From: Hippophae tibetana | Lineage: Eukaryota > Streptophyta > Magnoliopsida > Rosales > Elaeagnaceae | DNA length: 64,000 nucleotides | Reading direction: 5' to 3' | Assembly (NCBI GenBank): GCA_037013495.1 | Contig: CM072805.1 | Location: forward strand, 19,494,669-19,558,668 | Shown: positions 1-13,000 of the stretch, one piece after another | How positions within the stretch are numbered: the stretch's first letter is position 1 | How the letters are laid out: every line of letters begins with the position of its first letter | The notes under the pieces: generated by a model | Database searches by the model: none | What the model was told of the DNA's origin: nothing | What the model saw: only the letters and a program-made list of their open reading frames with translations | Program-made: the position numbers and the translations under genes

Positions 1-1077
1 AACAAAGGTTTGATTGGAATAGATTCCCGTATTCAGAAAATAGAGTCTTTCTTGGATATAAGGTTGGATATTGTCTGCAGTATAGGGATTACAGGTATGG
101 GCGGGGTTGGAAAGACAACCTTAGCAGAAGAAATATTTAGAAGGATGAGCAATCAATTTGATGCCTGCTGCTTTATTGCCTATATTAGAGAAGAAACTAA
201 AAGGAATGGTTTGGTTCATTTACAAAGGATTATATATAGAGAGTTGTTGGATGGTGATGATGCAACTATACCAAATGTTGACGTGGGAAAGAGGATACTA
301 AGACATAGACTGAGTTCCAAAAGGGTGCTTATTATTCTAGATGATGTTGACGATATAAATCAAATAGAAGCTGTAGTTGGGAAGGATGCTGAAAAGCGTG
401 TTCAATTGGGTTCAGGGAGTAAAGTGATTATAACAACTAGAGATAAGCACTTGCTGGAGACATATGGAGTTGATAAAATATATGAGGTTGAGAAACTAAA
501 TAAAAATGAAGCCCTTCAGCTCCTTTGTTGGAAAGCATTCAAGGAATACCAGTACCCTAGTGATGAATTCAAAGAGCTCTCTGAAGATATTATAGAATAT
601 ACTGGTCGGCTTCCTTTAGCTCTTGAAGTTTTGGGCTCCTCCTTATTTGAGAAAAACCTGAAGGAGTGGTCTGCTATACTCGCTAGACTAAAGGAAAATC
701 CAAGCAAAGAAATTATTCTTACACTTCAAGTAAGTATTGATGGTTTAGAGCATACAGAACAGCAAATTTTCTTGGACATAGCATGCTTTTTCAATGGTGA
801 GGATCAACACCGTGTGAAAAAGATACTACAAAGCTGCCACTTTTTCCCAAAAATTGGCATAAGGGTCTTGATGGATAAATCTCTTGTGAAAATTGAAAGA
901 AATAAATTGTGGATGCACGAATTACTGCAGCAAATGGGTTGGAACATAGTTCGGCAACAATCTCCTCTAGAACCGGGCAAACGCAGCAGGTTATGGTTCC
1001 AGAAGATGGTCTACAATGACAATCATGACAGCTCATGGATTAATAAGGACATTTTCCATGTACTTGAACGAAATACG
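1..1077 (+). CDS. NLR exon 1 (partial): NB-ARC domain
   Basis: The exon enters from outside the window and its frame is open from base 1, where the linker motif GLIGIDSRIQ is read. Counting residues from base 1, the P-loop GMGGVGKTT is at 32-40, kinase-2 VLIILDDVDD at 109-118, RNBS-B GSKVIITTRD at 139-148, and the GLPL-type motif GRLPLAL at 202-208. The MHD-type motif is MHE at 305-307, followed by the TNL signature EPGKRSRLW. Aspartate after the kinase-2 LDDVD is the form typical of TIR-type rather than CC-type NLRs. The exon ends in phase 0 at the donor GTAAGA (base 1078). The LTG-rich start at base 10 is not a real start codon. Confidence 0.93.
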
Positions 1078-4000
1078 GTAAGAAAATTATGGTTTTTGAG
1101 ACAAAGTGTTATACATGTGCTCTAAGTTGAGACGAATTCCAATCAAAATCAAAATAATTTTTTTGTTGGTGTCTTAAATTAGAGCACCTGCGAATGATAT
1201 ATGTTTGGTAAACTTTCACAACCAAGTATTTCGTTACTACTAATTTCATGTTTTATTTCCTTAGATATGTATGTTTGCAGTGATGCATCACATTTAAATA
1301 AAAGCTTAATTGTATCATTGATCCTTAGACTTTAAATAGATTCACAAATAGGTCCCCAAACTTTTAAATGTATGTTTTGTTATCAAATTTTTAAAATTTT
1401 ACATATTGATCCCTAAATATTTAACTTATACAGTTTAATCCTCAAATTTTTAAAACTTCACATTATAAATCTACAAATATTTAAATCATACAATTTAGTC
1501 CCAAACTTTTAAAACATTATACACAAGTCTCAAAATTTTGAATCACAAATATGTATTTTATTAGTCAAGTTATATGTGTGAATTTTTAAAAGTTTGGGAT
1601 TAAATCGTTTAAAAGCTTGGAGATCTATGTGTAAAATTTTAGAAGTTCGAAAAATAAATCATACGATTTAAAAGTTTAAGGATTTATGCGTGATGTTTCA
1701 AAAGTTTGAGGACTAATTCATATGTTTTAAAAGTTTAGGGAGCTATATATGGATTTGCTTAAAGTTTAGGAATTAATGAAATAGTTAAGCCTTAAATAAA
1801 TAATATTTATAATTATTTTTAGGATATTTAAATAAGGTATGTACTTAGGGTTCTGTAATTCTTTAAAAGGTATGCTTTAGTTCTTTATTTTTTAAGGTAT
1901 ATATCTTGGGTCCTCTAATTTTTTAAAAGTTTCAATTAACTCCAAATAGTTTTTTATAAAGGATAAATTTGAAATTTTGAAATAAAATACAAAAAGGAAT
2001 AAAATTTTGGCGAAACTATACTATCAGTCCATAAATTTTGTCAAATTCTACACTTTGGTTCCTCAATTTTTTTTGTAATATTATATCTACTATTTTTTAA
2101 AACTTAACACACTTAGTCCAAATATAAAAATTATACTAAATTGCGTTGTAGCTAACAAAATTAACGTGTTAAAAAACTTTTTTTTGGCATTCTTTTAGTC
2201 TTTAAATCTTAAATTTTAACATATTTAGTCCATTATCTTTAAATTTAGAATAAACATGTTAAATTAAAAAGATAATTGACGTGATTTTATGAAGAGAAAA
2301 AGTTAAAGGACCAAAGTATAAAATCTAATAAAGTTTAGGGATAAAGGTTTAGTTTATCCCTTTTTAAATGGATATTAAAAAATTGATTTTTAAAATATAT
2401 AAAAGTAAAACAAAAAAAGGGAAAAAAATAATTATATTAAATTTGAAATGGATGAAAATTGCTAATTTATTTTTAAAAACTGAAAATGTATAAAAAAACA
2501 AAAAAAAAAAACTAATTTGTTAAATACACAAAATAAAAAATTCGATATACTTTTTTTCAATTTTTTTATTCCAAATATAAATTAAATATTTTTTTCTTTC
2601 TTTTTAGTGTTTCTTTTTCAAGAATTGATTTTTTTTATTAATTTCAATTTTTTTATTTTAGTTTTTAGGTTTTATTCTTCAAAATTTCAAATTTACCTTT
2701 GAACAAAAACTAATTGGATTTGATTGAAAATTTTAAAGAATTAGATAACCGTATATGTATACCTTAAAAGATAAAAAATTAAAGTGTATTTTGATAAATT
2801 ACATGGTGTCTACCTTAAAAGATAGAAGACATAGTGTACCTTTTGAAGAAATACAAGACTTGTAGAGATCTTAACCCTTTAAATTATAATACTTGTGCTT
2901 GAATACCAAGTAAAATTACTTGTGCTTAGAGAGCATGAAATTATCTTGAAAGTTAAAAAAAAAATATTTTTTGTTTGGCCTCGAAGTTTGTTACTCTATA
3001 AATATGTAAACCTATGAACAAAGAAAGTATTGTATTTGAGTTCCAATAATGTTAGAGTTTTGTCTATCTTTTAATTTCCAATAATTCTGTATTTTTAGGA
3101 ATCAATGAATAGTTGATGCCCTAGCCCTACTATTCTACGATATTAATAGGTTTTAGGAAGAATCATCATAATCTTGTTTTCACGTCTTTCTTTGAGAGCT
3201 TATGCCTATATCAGTTGGTATCAGAGTAAGCTTCGTTCCAGAGATATGTTACCTCGAAAAAATTGACAAATACTCTTAGTGGAGATCTATAAACGTGACA
3301 ACGTAGAGATGATTGGACGATTAGAAATGTTAACACAATAAGTTACAACTTTGCAAGAACATCAAGGTCACACTCCAGAACACCAATCAACAAGCAAGGT
3401 GGCAAGGATCGAGGAAAAAGATAATCCTGTTTTTCATTGTGAACGACCAATAAGAAAAGATCATAGGCAATGCAAGATGGGGCTAAAAATTGATCTACCA
3501 TAATTTCATGGTGGTTTACAACCCAAAGAATTTCTAGATTATTTAAGTGCTGCTATAGAAGAATTCCTAATTACAAAAAGGTCCTTGAAAAGTAATGGGT
3601 TTCACTAGTCGCAACAAGGTTAAGAGGGAGAGCAACGACATGGTGGAAACAAGAGAAGTTGATAAGATCTAGGCAAGGAAAGGCCAAAATCAATACTTGG
3701 GACAAGATGAAGAAGCATTTGAAGGTCGAATTCCTACCATATAACAATACTAGGATCTTGTACCAAAAGTTGCAAAATCTAAAGCAAGGGACATAATGCA
3801 TTGATGATTATACTGAAGAGTTCCATGAGCTAGTGGTGCACAATAAAATTATTGAGATCGATGATCAATTGATGTCTCGATATATTGGAGGTATGAGGAT
3901 TCAATTTCAAGATATTCTAAACTTGTTTGATTCTATTCTGTTTTTTTTATACATATCAAAGAGCATTGAATTTAGAAAGACAACTTGCTTGGAAGGCAGG

Positions 4001-7000
4001 TGGTAATGTAAGTCCTTGGAATCATGTTGTGAGTAGTAGCAATGCAAATCGTTGTGGGAGTAGCAACAACCAACCAAATCATACTATTATTCCTCAAAAC
4101 ACTCCTAAGGTCACTACTGCTCCTTATCAGACAAGAGTGACAACAATTGGCTTGAGATGTTTTGGTTGTGGCGAGACATGTCACACAAAGATGAGTGCAT
4201 GGAAAACAAAAAAGATATTTTTATTGGTTCTAATGAAGTAGTTGAAAAGAAAAATTCAATGATTGAAAGAGATGCACAATGTGATAATGACATGGTTAAG
4301 ATCAAGGAATACGTCACTAGAGATAGAAGCTCCCTTGTAATATTGTGGTGCATTTTCCTTATCCTATGAGGTTTAGGAATGAAATTTTTCAATCCATTTT
4401 CACTATATAATGACAGGTGTATCTTTTTATTATTGACTTTGGTAGTTGTAAGAAGGTGGCATCATACAAGGTTATGTAAAAATTAGGATTGAAGACAAAG
4501 AAGCACCCCAAGCCTTACAAATTGGCTTGATTTAAAAAGAGGAGAGAGAGTAAGGTAATAGTTTCTTGTAGAGTTTTGTTACTTTCTCAATTAGTACCAA
4601 TTATAAAGATAGTGTATGGGCCACAGGCCAGCACAACACACTAGTTAACGGGCCAAGAGCTAGTACAACACACTAATTAACGGAATGAGCATGCCAAGTT
4701 GGGCCAGTTCACCTAGTTTGATACCCTAGTGCGATGTGATATCTATTAATGTATGTTACCTTTTATTTGGAAAGCTTTGGCAATATGACAAACAAGTCAA
4801 TTATGAATAACGAGCTAACACATATACATTCACATTCAATAGAGTCAAGATTATTGCCCAAAAAGGAAATATCTGAGTTATCATCCATTGGTGTCACTAC
4901 CAACTTGTTGTCAATGGAAAAGGTTGAGAAAGAAATGGAAGAATCTAAGGTAGTTTATACTCTGTGGCTAAGATAGTTGGTGAAGAGTTCAAGATACTAA
5001 AAGAAATCAAGCCATTGATTGATTAGTTTGTTGATGTTTTCCCAAAAGAAATATCTTCAAAATTGCCACTTCTTTGAGACATTCAACACCAGATAGACCT
5101 AGTTCCTAGCACATCGTTTCTGAACAAACCACCTTATCGAATGAGTCTGATCAAGCATGAAGGGCTTTGCCAACAAGTGGACGAGCATTTGGCTAAAGGA
5201 GTTATTCAAGAAAGTAAGAACCCATGTGCATTATCAGCCTTTTAACACATAAGAACAATGGTACATGGCATATATGCATAGGCAGTTGAGCCATTGACAA
5301 CATAATTGCCTATAATCGATTTCCAATCTCTAGGCTAGATGACCTGCTAGACTAGCTTAGTAAGGCTACTATATTCAACAAATTGGATATGAAAAATGGG
5401 TACTATAAAATCAAAATCCATCAAGATGATAAGTGGAAAACAACTTTTAAAATTCAAGAGGGATTGTTTGAGTGGTTGGTCATAGGAAAAACTTAAAAAT
5501 TATTTTAATAGGAAAAATATTTTTGGGATTAGGGACTGTAAAATTATTTGAGTTCATAATTTTTTTGGTAATAATCTTAGAGTCTAACGATATTAAATTA
5601 ATTGTTTTTAATTGATGACTTATAAGTATGGGTTGTTAGTAATGCTAAAAACATTTTCAAAAAGTTAAATATTTGGCTTATTAACACTCATGAGATCAGC
5701 CCATTCAAATGGTAATAAACCATTTAAATTTTAGCCTACATGCTCATTTAAAGCTCTCTTTGTTCCTAATCCTAACTCCTTAAGACAAGCTCCCGCCTTC
5801 ACCACCTCTTCTTCTTCTTCACCCTTCTTTCTTGCATCTTCAACACAACTACTGCTACTATGGATACATATCACACTAGCATCTCTTCTTCTTTCTTATT
5901 TCTGTCATGTTTTTTCTATGTCGTATCCAAATTTTTCTGCAAGATCAGAACATATCCCGTGCCGGTGCTGTTGTCGTGTCGACACTGGTACGATAGGAAA
6001 AAAAGGCAACTCGGAGTAACATAGAGTGATACAATGTTTGGAGAATCGGAGAATAATTTGAATTTTTGTGGCACGAAGGTTTCTTTTTCAAAGGAAATCA
6101 ACTCTGTATCCTTAATTGTAGCTTGCATTTAACAATTATCAGAGTTACATGTTGAGGGACATGTGGGTCGAGATTGCACCCTTAAATTGATTGCAACCTC
6201 GTATTATTGGCCTCAATGAAGAAAGAATTCAGATGATAGGTAAACCAATGTCATGTTTGCCAAATTTCAAAGGTAAAAGCAACAAATGCGTGCTTGTATA
6301 TTCCATTGGCAATTCCAAGTCAACCATGAACTGATTTTAGCGTGGACTTTGTGTTGTGTTTGCCTCGCATTCATAAGGGTGATGATTCTATATTTGTAGT
6401 TTTGTACCATTTTTCTAAGATGGTGCACTTTATACTATGCAAGAAGACAAATAATGCTATTGGCATTGCCACATTGTCTTTAGGGAGGTGTATTGTCTCC
6501 ATGGTTTGCCAACCTCTATTGTCTCTGATCGTCACACTCGTTTCTTCAATCACTTTTAGTGCATTTTGTGGAAACTGGTTAATATAAGGTTGTACTTTAG
6601 CAATGCATATCATCCCTAAATAGACGGGAAAATGGAGGTAGTTATCTTTCCCTTGGAGATATTTTTCCCTTTTTAGCTGGTGAACATATAAACTCTTGGG
6701 ATTGGAGACTTTGTTAAACAGAATTCGCCTATAATCATGTCATCCAAAGCATTGTGTTAAGCCATTTTTAGGTTGTTTATGGTTTTGTGCCATGTTGTCC
6801 ACTTGATTTGGCCACTATTTCCAATCATACAAGAATCCATATGAAGGTTGTAGATTTTATCATACAATTACCAAAAATTCATGAGCAAACAAACAAGCAT
6901 CTTACTAAGACTTGCACAAATTGCAAGCTAGCCGTTGATCGCAAATGAGGTCATGTAGATTTTAATGAAGGTGATTTAGTATGGGTTATGTTGATTAAGG

Positions 7001-10000
7001 ATCGCTTTTCCTCTGGAGATTATTGCAAGTTGTCTGCTAGAAAAATTTGGCCACTTGAGATTATAAAAAAGAATGACTCCAATGTAGACTGAGGCTTCCT
7101 AGACACATTCGAACCCTTAATGTGTTCAATGTTAAATGCTTAATTCCTTTTCATGGTGACAATCTTGATGACGATGGTGCTCCAAATTCGATGACTAATT
7201 TTCTCCACCTTGGAGAGGACGATGTAACATAAATAAATAATATTTAGGATTATTTTTAGGATATTTAAATAATTATTTTGTGCTCGAAGAGAAAATGAAG
7301 TTATTGAGCTTGGAGAGCAAGTAATTATCTTGAAAGACAAGTATATTTAAAAAGCAATATTTTTTGCTTAGCTTCCAAGGTTCGTACTGTATAAATATGT
7401 AAACCCATGGACAAAGAAGGCAAATGAAGTTTGAGTTTAAATAAAGTTTAGAGTTTTTTCTCTATTTTTTAATTTCCAATTATTCAGTATTTTTATGAAT
7501 CTACCAATAATTTATGCCCTAGGCCTGGTATTCTACAGAATGAATGGGTTTTAGAAATAGTCGTCACAATCCCGTGTTCAGGTCTTTCTCTAAGAGCTTC
7601 CGCTGCCTACCTCAGTTTCCTTGAAAAATCTTCATGTCTATGTAGCTATGTTCTTTCATATGACAAGATTTATGAATGTTGTATATAAATATTGTTCTGC
7701 CTTGAAAAAAAAAAGAGTAAAAGAACAAAAGAAACATATAATTTATTTGTCCTTTGGCGTATGCATATTTTCTCAGTGATCCAACGAAACTCAGTAAAAT
7801 AAAATATTTTATTCTCCAACAACCATCCTTTCCAAGCTTTTTAACCATGGATCGTAATCAGTACTTTGCTCCTTATATTTGCATGTCTTTATTCGTTTTG
7901 AATTCTCTCTTTTCAAGAGTTAATCTTTTGTTTCTTTAGCAATAAGTAGCCAGTTTATTGCAGAGTTATACCTTTGTAAATGCAAGATCTACCTGAGTTT
8001 TATAAATTAATATCAGCTGAAGCTCTCATTTCCTCATTAAAATGTAAACTGTGAAAGAGAACATATGTGAATCACCATTTTTTTTAAAATGTAGTTCATA
8101 AACACACAGTTTTCAAAGTACACTTTTGCATTTATGTTGCTGAAAAGTTTTAAGAAATCAAATAAGGACTGTTTAGACCCAAAAAAACGAGGTTGTATAG
8201 TATTAGTCTATATGTTCTATTATGGTCTTAGGCTACTACCATTTTGGGGGGATTCAAGTATAACGCAGTGTGTATGTAATTAAGTGTAAATTGGGTTAAG
8301 TTGTATTAATAGTTCCTTTCTTTATACAGCTACTTCTATTTTTAAGTATGTAAATTTAAAGTACTATTGCCAAAGAACTTGCATAACATTCGTAAGCTGT
8401 CATATGGAAGCGATATAAGTTTCTTTTGATCTATTCTTGTGGGACTGCTTCTAGAACCGTCATTGAATATTATGCATGTCTCAGACACTCACATTTTTCT
8501 TGCAGCATAAATGAAATAAATCTATAGCTATTTAGTTATGAGCAATCTTTGATGAATCTGTGCTTTCTACTGTAAATGTGAAATATTAGGTTATTGCTGG
8601 TTTTGTAGTATGGTAGGCAATATTTAGACTTGTCACTTTTGTTCAGGGAACAAATAAAATTGAAGGCATATTCCTTAGCTTGCCAGAAGAGAAAAAGCTA
8701 CCCTTGCATGCTGATTCACTCTCAAAAATGGGCTCACTAAGATTACTGAAAATTTATAATGTGGGTTTCCCAAGATACCTTGAACATCTGTCCAATGAGT
8801 TACGACTTCTGGAATGGCATGGATATCCTCTAGAATCACTCCCATCAAGTTTTCGAGCCGATAAACTTGTTGAACTCAACCTGTCAAATGGTCACATTAG
8901 ACAACTATGCAAGGAATTTCAGGTAAGATTAATTATTTATGATTTTAATGCTGATATAGAATGGATGGAGAGCTAAGAATTTGTTCACTTCTAGCACAAA
9001 ACACCTGCAGTAAAAGCTTCAATGCACGTGAAAGATCTATAGAAACAAACACTTACACAAATCACCTAAGGCAAGCCCAATTATTAGCACCTGACCCACC
9101 AGGTTTCTTATCTTAGCACACTCTATCTATTTCCCACCTCTCTCTATTGGACTTCTACACATATGAGTTCACATTTATATAATTGTTTATACAGTTAAAC
9201 TTCCACTTTGGCCATTTTAGGTTCATTTACTTTGGGTGGCAAGTAGCTTTGGGATGTATAGGTATTCATGGAAAGTACTATGACGCTTGCTTGACAACTT
9301 CCTAGAGAGAGGGAGAGGGAGAGGGGGAGGGGGAGGGGGAGGGGGAGGGGGAGGGGGAGGGAGAGAGATGGAGAGAGAGAGAGATGGTGATGATCTCCCA
9401 ATAATATTAATGAATAAGTGAGCAACTTCCATAACATCTTCCTATGCATCATATAATTCTTCTTATTTCCTTTTCTTTTACTGTTCTTTTACAGCTTTCT
9501 TCTGAGCAGCTGGTGCTCATCAATCTTGCCAACTGTCAATATCTAACCAAGACTCCAGACTTCAGTATGGTTCCAAATTTGGAGAGGTTGATCCTTGAAG
9601 GCTGTAACAATCTATTAGATATTCACCCATCAATTGGGAATCTCCAAAATCTTGTTTTCTTGAATTTGAAAGGCTGTTTAAGTCTCAAAAACCTTCCGGA
9701 CTCCATCAACTTGGAATCTCTGGAGATTCTCATTCTCTCTGGATGTGTAAAGCTCGCTAAGTTTCCTGAGGTTGCCGGCAATATGGATTGTTTATCTGAG
9801 CTTCATTTAGATGGAACAGCTATAACAGCACTACCAGAATCAATAAAGCACTTGCCAGGTCTCATTTTTTTACATCTTAGAGGCTGCAAGAACCTCTTGA
9901 CACTTCCAAGTATTATTTGTGGACTGAAATCTCTGAAAAAGCTTAACCTATCAGATTGTTCATGCATTAACAACCTGCCAGAAAACATAGGGAATCTAGA

Positions 10001-13000
10001 CCGTTTGCAAGAGCTTGATGTCAGTGGAACTGCCATAAGGAAAGTGCCTTCATCTATAGGATCATTGATAAACCTTGAAAAATTGTCCTTTCGTGGATGC
10101 AATCTGGCACAAGGAGCAATTCCTGATGATATTGGTTGTTTATCTACTCTTCAGCACTTAGATTTGAGTGAGAACAATTTTGCAAGCATACCTGAAAGCA
10201 TATCTCAACTCTCTAAGCTTGAAGAACTTAACTTAAGTAAGTGCAGCCAGCTCCAATCATTGCCGAAACGTCTTCCATTAAGTTTAAGACATGTGTATGC
10301 ACGTAACTGTCCTATGATGACAACTCACTCTGATGAATACACAACATGGGTTTCTGAAAAGGGATTCACTCTCGTCGACCGCAGGAAAACAGATAATGAA
10401 GATTGGAAAATGTACTTTCTTCCCATCCCTGATGAACGTATAGATACACTCTTTCCACAATACATTGAGGTTTAATTTCCATCTCTTACAAGCACAAACA
10501 TTGAACCTCTTTTCTAATAAATTTGTTTCTCCTTTTCCCCCTAATTTTCTTCTTTTCTATAGGATGGAATCTATCATGAGGAACACTTAATAATCATCTA
10601 CCCTCATGATAAAGTTCCAGACTGGTGCAGTCATTCAAGTAAAGGGTCTTCTGCTAGGATTAAACTATCTTTGGAAGATAGTAATTGTACATTGATGGGA
10701 CTTGCTGTTTGTGTGGTTATTGAAATCCATGGGAATGAAAAATTTGATGAAACTTGGGAATTAAAGGAGATCTATTTTCAGTTTTATACAAATGAAGGTC
10801 GTTTAAGAGATCCTGTAGTTGTAAGACCCTTCAAACACTTTGGAATTGGCTTGTTTGGAATTTGTTGCTATCTGCCACATGGCCCATTTTCAGAACGTCT
10901 TAACAAAGCAACTCACATTAGAGTAATGGTTTCAACAAATAGACCTCATACAGAAGTGAAAATGTGTGGGATGCATCTAATTTTACAGCAAGATGTGGCA
11001 ACATTTGCTCGAAACTTAGCTCGGACTGCTAGTGAGGGATACCAAGATTTGGACTTTCTTCAACATTGTATGCAAATATCAGATGATGCAAAAAAAGTGA
11101 AGAACTTCCGTGACATTGACTTTGGCTATGGTCTATGGGAAAGAGAATGTGCTTTACGCAAGCTATATCAACAAGATTGTGCTTCTATAGATATAGTATC
11201 ACTTGTGAACCAAGTTTCTAAAAGTGCCTTTGCTATCCAATCAAAACAGGATCTTCAATCATTTATTTCAATACTGCTTGAGGTAATTTTCAATTCCTGT
11301 CATATCCTTGTTGATTTTTCCAATCAATCTTTCTCTCACCACCAATTAATTGTTAAATTTTAATTATTCATTGTACAGGAAAGCAATGCACGAAGATATA
11401 GTTTTTACTTTACTTTTCCATACAAAATATGTGTACCCTGGTTCTTACATCACTGTCCAGGCAATCTAGCAGTTTGTTATCCACCTCAAAATATATTTGA
11501 CGATAAAACATGTGTAGGACTAGAGTGTTACGCTCAGTTCCACTGGCATCTAACTACTTCGGCCGACAATGTTTCTCACTTTCTTGTTGATATGTACATC
11601 CATGGAAGAGGTGTGTCACGCACAGTTACAGTTCCACTAATGATAAATGGCTCTCTGGGGCCACGCCAAACTGTTGTGTTGCACATACCGCGTCTTCTTT
11701 TTCCAGAAAACCTGAGTAATTGCTGTAGCATCAGTGTTTTGCTTAAAACCACTACAGGGGATGTAGAGGTTGAGATATGCGGTGCCCGTCTTGTGTTTGA
11801 GCAAGACTTGGAAGCACTAATCCAAGTGATAATGTGCAGTCCCGAACTACTTTGGCAAGCCAAAGCATATGGTGAAATGATTAACAAAGGAGTTCATAGC
11901 ATTGGTGTATCTTACCAGGATTCATTGAAAGATGGAATGCCCTTTTTTTGCAACTCCATTTTTCAAAGGTTAACATTCTTACTCTTACATTTTCCTATCA
12001 TGCATAGATGAATCACATAATTCTTCCAGACTGACATTATTATTAAATTTTTTGAACTTCTGTAGGGAAATAGTTGAATCCTTGCAAAAGTTTCTAACAA
12101 GTAACGAAAAAAAAGCTGCATGTAATTTGAATTTGGAGAAGCCAATTATTGAACTCGGGAGAATAGAGGATGAAACTCCCCTTGCTTGTAATTACTCTTT
12201 GCAAAGGTTATTCTAACCCAGGATAATGATTTTTTATGCTTTTTAACCTTAGATCTAAGGTGTTATTGCTCTATCTGTGACATTTGTTGTTTGTATCAAT
12301 CTGCAGGAAATTCATTGAATCCTTGCAAAATCTTATGACCAGTGCTGAAAAAGTAGCAGAAAGGGTTTGTACCTCATTGAAAAAATACAGATGTCATCTT
12401 GGACAAAAGCAGTGTTTTATATTCCACAACGAGCAATATATTATGCATCATTGGGATGTTATCCAAGAAGGATCGAAAAGTTTAACTGCAACGAGTATCT
12501 TGAATCATCTACAAATAATGGCTGAGACTCCTCTCTACGACAATGAAGTATCAAGGAAATGGAAAGCACTCCTTGAGACTCACCTCCGATTACATTTCAA
12601 TCATGGTATTTCCTCCTTGGTGACTCTGAATCTCAAAGGACATATATTATCTGCTTTGAAACCATTTGATCCTTCCTCATCATTCAATTTTGCTTTCCCT
12701 CGTAAAGACATTTTACCATGGTTTGAATGTCAGAGCAAAACTGCCTGGGCTGGAGTGATGCCATATCCAAAACTATATTCTGATAAAAATTGGACAGGAC
12801 TTGTTGTATGTGCTTCTTTTTCGGTTCATGAGCATCCAACATCCATTCTAAACAATCTTGATTCAGAAGAGTCTTTCAATCTTCTGTGCCACTTAGAAAC
12901 GGATAAGTGTTGTATGAGTCCTGTTGCCATGTTTTCTATCACCAGAGAGAAATTCACCTGGTTATATCTTGGTGGATTCATTTGGCTAACCTATATTCCT

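Larger units (their letters stand above)
1790..7614 (+). mobile_element. Decayed Ty3/Gypsy LTR retrotransposon
   Basis: Left LTR about 1790-3213 (enlarged by a later insertion) and right LTR about 7223-7614 share long stretches such as the region around 2950-3200 versus 7330-7600. A tRNA-Met-type primer-binding site, TTGGTATCAGAG, follows the left LTR at 3214. Remnants in pol order are a gag region with a zinc knuckle (about 4155-4205), a reverse-transcriptase piece (about 5100-5480), integrase (about 6130-7000) and the integrase tail before the right LTR. The copy is heavily decayed with many breaks and is old. It lies in the NLR intron in sense orientation. Confidence 0.8.
1078..8646 (+). 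other. NLR intron 1, 7.57 kb, filled with nested mobile elements
   Basis: The intron lies between the NB-ARC exon and the first LRR exon. It begins with GTAAGA and ends with TTCAG. From left to right it holds a foldback element (about 1303-1789), a decayed Ty3/Gypsy element (about 1790-7614) whose left LTR was itself invaded, and about 1 kb of plain AT-rich intron (7615-8646) with no recognisable gene. The exon on each side stays in phase, so the insertions appear to be tolerated by splicing. Confidence 0.8.

Noticed and set aside
516-1036. Minus-strand frames opposite the NB-ARC exon
   Set aside because: Shadow frames of a strongly supported coding exon.
9195-9452. Minus-strand frames rich in proline, leucine and serine
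   Set aside because: They are translations of the GA/GGGGGA microsatellite in the NLR intron and have no family match or sequence complexity.
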